From NCBI GenBank assembly GCA_018268595.1, contig JAFDWH010000009.1, positions 248,001 to 312,000 of the forward strand: a DNA stretch of 64,000 nt, read 5' to 3'. Shown piece after piece: positions 63,315-64,000 of the stretch. Under the pieces are notes generated by a model. It saw nothing but the letters and a program-made list of their open reading frames with translations, was not told the DNA's origin and did not search any database. How positions within the stretch are numbered: the first letter of the stretch is position 1; each line of letters opens with the position of its first letter. A program made the position numbers and the translations under genes. Source of the stretch: Actinomycetota bacterium (GTDB lineage Bacteria > Actinomycetota > Thermoleophilia > Solirubrobacterales > Solirubrobacteraceae).

Positions 63315-63737
63315 TCACGGGTAGCTCTCGCAGGCGACGCCGTCGTTGTCGGCGTCGTGCTCCGGGTCGGACCCGGGCGTGACGGTGAAGGAGTGGCCGA
63401 TCTGGGCGCACGTCATTCCGGCGTAGTCGCTGCCGCTGCTGCCGCCAGAGCCGCCGGAGCCGCCCACGTCCGACGCCGCCGGCGCCGCGGACGTGACGGT
63501 CACGGTCTGCGTGCGCACGACGCGGCGGACCTTCGTGACGGTGCGCGTGTGGACCACCGGCACGCGCTTGACCTGCGTCTCGACGACGGTCTGCGTCTCC
63601 GTCGTCGTCTGCGTGTCGCCGCCGGCGGCCGCGCCGACGATCAGCCCGAGCACGAGGCCCGCCACGCCGGCGGCCACGCCCAGGTTCCGGCGCCTGCGCC
63701 GCTCGGCGCCAGCCGTACCGCCCTGCCCTGCCTCCAC
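63315..63737 (-). CDS. Exported excalibur calcium-binding-domain protein, 140 aa
   Basis: GTG 63737 with GGAGGAGA upstream. A basic start and one membrane segment (about 18-40), a threonine/valine-rich stalk (TETQTVVETQ, RTQTVTVT), a glycine/serine linker, and a C-terminal excalibur motif DADNDGVACE, a single EF-hand-like calcium loop with a cysteine. Probably anchored outside the membrane. It converges with the vWA operon. Confidence 0.85.
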   Translation of the reverse strand: MEAGQGGTAGAERRRRRNLGVAAGVAGLVLGLIVGAAAGGDTQTTTETQTVVETQVKRVPVVHTRTVTKVRRVVRTQTVTVTSAAPAASDVGGSGGSGGSSGSDYAGMTCAQIGHSFTVTPGSDPEHDADNDGVACESYP

Positions 63738-63822
63738 CGCACTCTCCTCCCGCTCTTTTTCGCGCCGGAAGATAGTGCGGTCGCGGGACGGGATGCCCGC
63801 GTTTGGCTCGCCGCCTGGCGCG

Positions 63823-64000
63823 CTACGTGACGATCGCCCAGGGCTCGACCCTGGAGCTGACGATCAGGCCGGCGGCCTTGTAGGGGTCGGCGGCGGCGAA
63901 CGCCTCGGCGTCGGCCGCCTCGCGGAAGGCGAGCAGGCCGCCGTGGACCGGCACGCCGATCCCACCGGCGATCACGCAGCGGCCGTCGGCCTGGTGCTCG
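63823..64000 (-). CDS. YCII-related domain protein, C-terminal part (gene continues beyond the window)
   Basis: The frame is open from the right edge to TAG at 63823. The visible ~58 residues include GGIGVPVHGGLLAFREAADAEAFAAADPY and end LIVSSRVEPWAIVT, the second half of a YCII-like dimeric fold (DPYxxAGLV...VxPW). The start and catalytic histidine/aspartate pair lie outside the window. YCII proteins have varied small-molecule roles. Confidence 0.75.
   Translation of the reverse strand, partial: EHQADGRCVIAGGIGVPVHGGLLAFREAADAEAFAAADPYKAAGLIVSSRVEPWAIVT

Overview
The window is 64 kb of very GC-rich bacterial chromosome with densely packed genes, many of them joined by ATGA/GTGA stop-start overlaps. 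Long secreted beta-propeller proteins, Fic, SHOCT, GAP, GH15 and DUF2156 families, a TerC gene behind a manganese-type leader and regular use of AGA arginine codons in GC-rich genes suggest an actinobacterium of the Thermoleophilia/Solirubrobacterales type (Conexibacter-like). That placement is inference: there is no rRNA gene here. I see no tRNA, CRISPR array, insertion sequence or prophage.

Layout. 1-295: end of a membrane protein. 305-15599 (minus): two blocks of exported proteins, some very large (beta-propellers, Ig-like and PKD-like modules, a PstS-like protein with a glycine hinge), plus an FtsH-type membrane protease. 15600-22830 (plus): a phosphate-uptake operon headed by a three-repeat PHO box, pstS-pstC-pstA-pstB, continuing without a gap into a lipoprotein, two zinc-ribbon proteins, a 44-residue repeat ORF and a phosphoesterase-like membrane protein. 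22850-24250: a small basic protein and a Fic enzyme behind a perfect inverted repeat. 24518-31855: a GAP-family membrane protein, then SHOCT, CMD, GH15, CoA-disulfide reductase/rhodanese, SMP-30 and a G6PDH-like enzyme, which together look like a sugar-oxidation and redox module.

32134-33642 is an arylsulfotransferase-family protein. 33659-39223 (minus) is a five-gene envelope operon: esterase, lysyl-phosphatidylglycerol synthase-like protein, DMT transporter, response regulator, histidine kinase. greA and a SNF2 helicase follow, nearly back to back. 42086-43011 is an HTH gene coupled to a shortened nucleotidyltransferase. 43119-51317 (minus) runs from one clear promoter through a methyltransferase, a cupin and the three lower meta-cleavage enzymes into an AlaX-type editing protein and an IleS2-like isoleucyl-tRNA synthetase. 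A Baeyer-Villiger-type monooxygenase and a TetR regulator are divergent at 51446-53692.

53780-54519 is a ribbon-helix-helix/PIN toxin-antitoxin pair. 54477-57163 (minus) carries TerC with a predicted Mn riboswitch, PPK2, and a membrane protein with intramembrane aspartyl-protease-like motifs. 57288-63293 (plus) carries a VOC dioxygenase-like protein and an HtrA-vWA-MoxR-DUF58-vWA operon. An excalibur-domain protein and the end of a YCII-like gene close the window.

The most notable observations are a pair of 51-bp hairpin repeats with covarying stems, the loss of the phosphate-binding lysine in the G6PDH-like enzyme beside a gluconolactonase-family gene, the TerC riboswitch with a competing Shine-Dalgarno hairpin, the phosphate-operon accessory chain, and a Fic gene whose conserved N-terminus has no normal start codon.
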